A stretch of 23,656 nt of DNA. Origin: a virus. Under the pieces are notes generated by a model. That model worked only from the letters and a program-made list of their open reading frames with translations. It did no database searches and was not told the origin of the DNA. Location: IMG/VR virus record IMGVR_UViG_3300010397_000089, positions 1 to 23,656 of that record; one strand, given 5' to 3'. Shown piece by piece: positions 23,501-23,656 of the stretch. Both the position numbers and the translations under genes were made by a program. Position 1 is the first letter of the stretch; every line of letters begins with the position of its first letter.

Positions 23501-23656
23501 ATCCAGATCTCGTTCGCATTCAATGCCCCGGCAATCGAGTTGCGGGGTCTGACGTTGGCGCTGATGTCCGGGACGGCGCTCGCCGCTGCGCCGCCTTCGG
23601 TGACCAATGCCATCAACTACATCACCATGAACACGGCGCAGGACGGCTCCGGTACG
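20531..23656 (+). CDS. Tail hub and receptor-binding protein (partial, right end missing)
   Basis: The ATG at 20531 overlaps the preceding TGA; the frame stays open for 1042 codons to the window edge. The N-terminus reads MATWDDLSAGTWDQLYSWDD. Two similar jelly-roll-like domains follow (about 63-279 and 290-475), each containing a GRFQD-x-SNF phrase (161-169 and 360-368). Residues 475-610 look like a hub segment (VRSVRTFTGRMTDIPLDD). A LamG-like domain spans about 695-850 (GRIECWVKG, then DGQWHFIAFGWD). A second hub segment starts near 893 (AFELLSSLAQSELAHLGFDA and DRVLYLPLRYW), typical of actinophage tip proteins. It probably forms the tail tip and binds cell-surface glycans. Third-position GC is about 76% in the first 50 codons, lower than in the capsid genes. 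Confidence 0.85.
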   Translation, partial: MATWDDLSAGTWDQLYSWDDPDRDIALDAAYGVGAIIVDAPRLTVDWVGDAPTDQISPTMVRDEFVTTIAAIDTYNRSVSNGLGSTDNGVQYTTAGGSASDYSVSVDPTLGGRALISNASLSTQRRTQLPATNALHFDVTVKFTIAAPPTGAGGNVVQGIRGRFQDTSNFVECTLWRNVNSNNCTVQVFQLLSAANTGSSFVSVPNATPGSTVWVRFVAVGAELYGYGWVDGADTPSSPLVTLTGCTQLTAGSFEVYHSLNSSITNTLPLVTAQYSLTIVDRDLDKTSIEAHPWAGSFGTTMIRWSVHPDGYAVLRPGAVNTTYTVFINDVSEVDFDVTIKVRAPAVFTGAKGTAYIVGRFQDNSNFLRFRLDFNTDQIMGYAMETSSTAGGFVVNGSGLFPDILHDPNRWVRFRVQGIGSIIRLKAWMDDDRVNRDWNAYFIDSTFPQTPGKSGMSGLVSTGNTNVIPEFYFDQYWQGANSALDIGSISVGLSLDDGLPSGVTNTQNIGVNEAGTDLLGPIGTSPDIYFSTFRADMPLGDLERDVAGVAITAQVLSANGVRSVRTFTGRMTDIPLDDRSAKLQAISAARLALSAPVQPPAVHGFYEGGEATWLIAYVLFKAGLYVAPRPLDGCRLYLPLNGTTHPYIPDTNYGAAAVSGVSFSGLNSGAFTPPKWIDGPFTAAPDLGVDKDRTDTLQSGPGSLDYPASFAPGEDFLSQTGYKGRIECWVKGDATNVAASYSPSQVLLAIRLHNPSFSRQAKLIIGADRKVYGSIADGFGSVVYPVGDLPADGQWHFIAFGWDLAPSGGTCRTLLDNRGVTYLSGVTNSNLPVRDDLTGADMSVGLPVCEIRFTSGASAAKAGWANAMNFSPDVIMRRSLLQMDAVAETAPREAFELLSSLAQSELAHLGFDAQDRVLYLPLRYWGEPDQQVLTEALSTDTNLGRAFKVTRDVHRIFNQVTLAYKQAVVNETWVTGFQTSQLVVVDPGAVIQISFAFNAPAIELRGLTLALMSGTALAAAPPSVTNAINYITMNTAQDGSGT

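Noticed and set aside
1-23656. tRNA genes, CRISPR arrays, insertion sequences, integrase or attachment sites
   Set aside because: Reading both strands showed no cloverleaf with a CCA-side pattern, no regularly spaced short repeats, and no transposase or recombinase motifs.

Overview
The window is a contiguous piece of a tailed double-stranded DNA phage genome (siphovirus type, long tail) and holds almost the whole virion-structure module. All supported genes lie on the + strand, packed with 1-17 nt overlaps (GTGA, ATGA, TGATG) or very short gaps. The DNA is GC-rich with third codon positions mostly G/C, GTG and TTG starts are frequent, and the dCTP deaminase resembles the mycobacterial bifunctional type. 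An actinobacterial host (Streptomyces or a relative) is therefore likely; this is inference, since the window has no integrase, attachment site, tRNA or host gene. A prophage in an actinobacterial chromosome cannot be excluded.

Layout. 1-141: a hairpin and a 19-residue ORF coupled to the next gene. 138-914: dCTP deaminase (DCD:DUT-like). 1153-4085: packaging, with small terminase, two small unknown genes and large terminase. 4117-10600: head, with portal, a MuF head protein fused to an anthrax-lethal-factor-like zinc metallopeptidase, a small Cys-containing protein, scaffold, decoration protein, major capsid protein and a HeH/SAP-like protein. A perfect 14-bp stem-loop terminator follows at 10620-10656. 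10679-14542: head-tail connection, with adaptor, two beta-rich proteins, a LamG-plus-repeat protein, closure protein, neck protein and tail terminator. 14552-16777: two small proteins, tail tube, an accessory virion protein and tail assembly chaperones joined by an apparent +1 frameshift. 16789-19626: tape measure, whose 945 residues predict a tail of roughly 140 nm. 19623 to the end: a distal-tail-type protein with a carbohydrate-binding-like domain, then a very long tail hub/receptor-binding protein that is still open at the right edge.

How it works together. The terminase packages DNA through the portal into a procapsid built on the scaffold; decoration protein stabilises the shell. Connector proteins close the head and join it to a tail whose length is set by the tape measure, helped by the frameshifted chaperones. 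The tip proteins carry several lectin-like domains for host recognition. The most unusual element is the MuF-metallopeptidase fusion. Its C-terminal domain aligns residue by residue with the zinc-site motifs of lethal factor, has distinctly different codon use from the neighbouring capsid genes, and is followed by an overlapping small gene that could be its partner. A second unusual element is a LamG protein with about eight Arg-anchored 23-residue repeats encoded among the connector genes.
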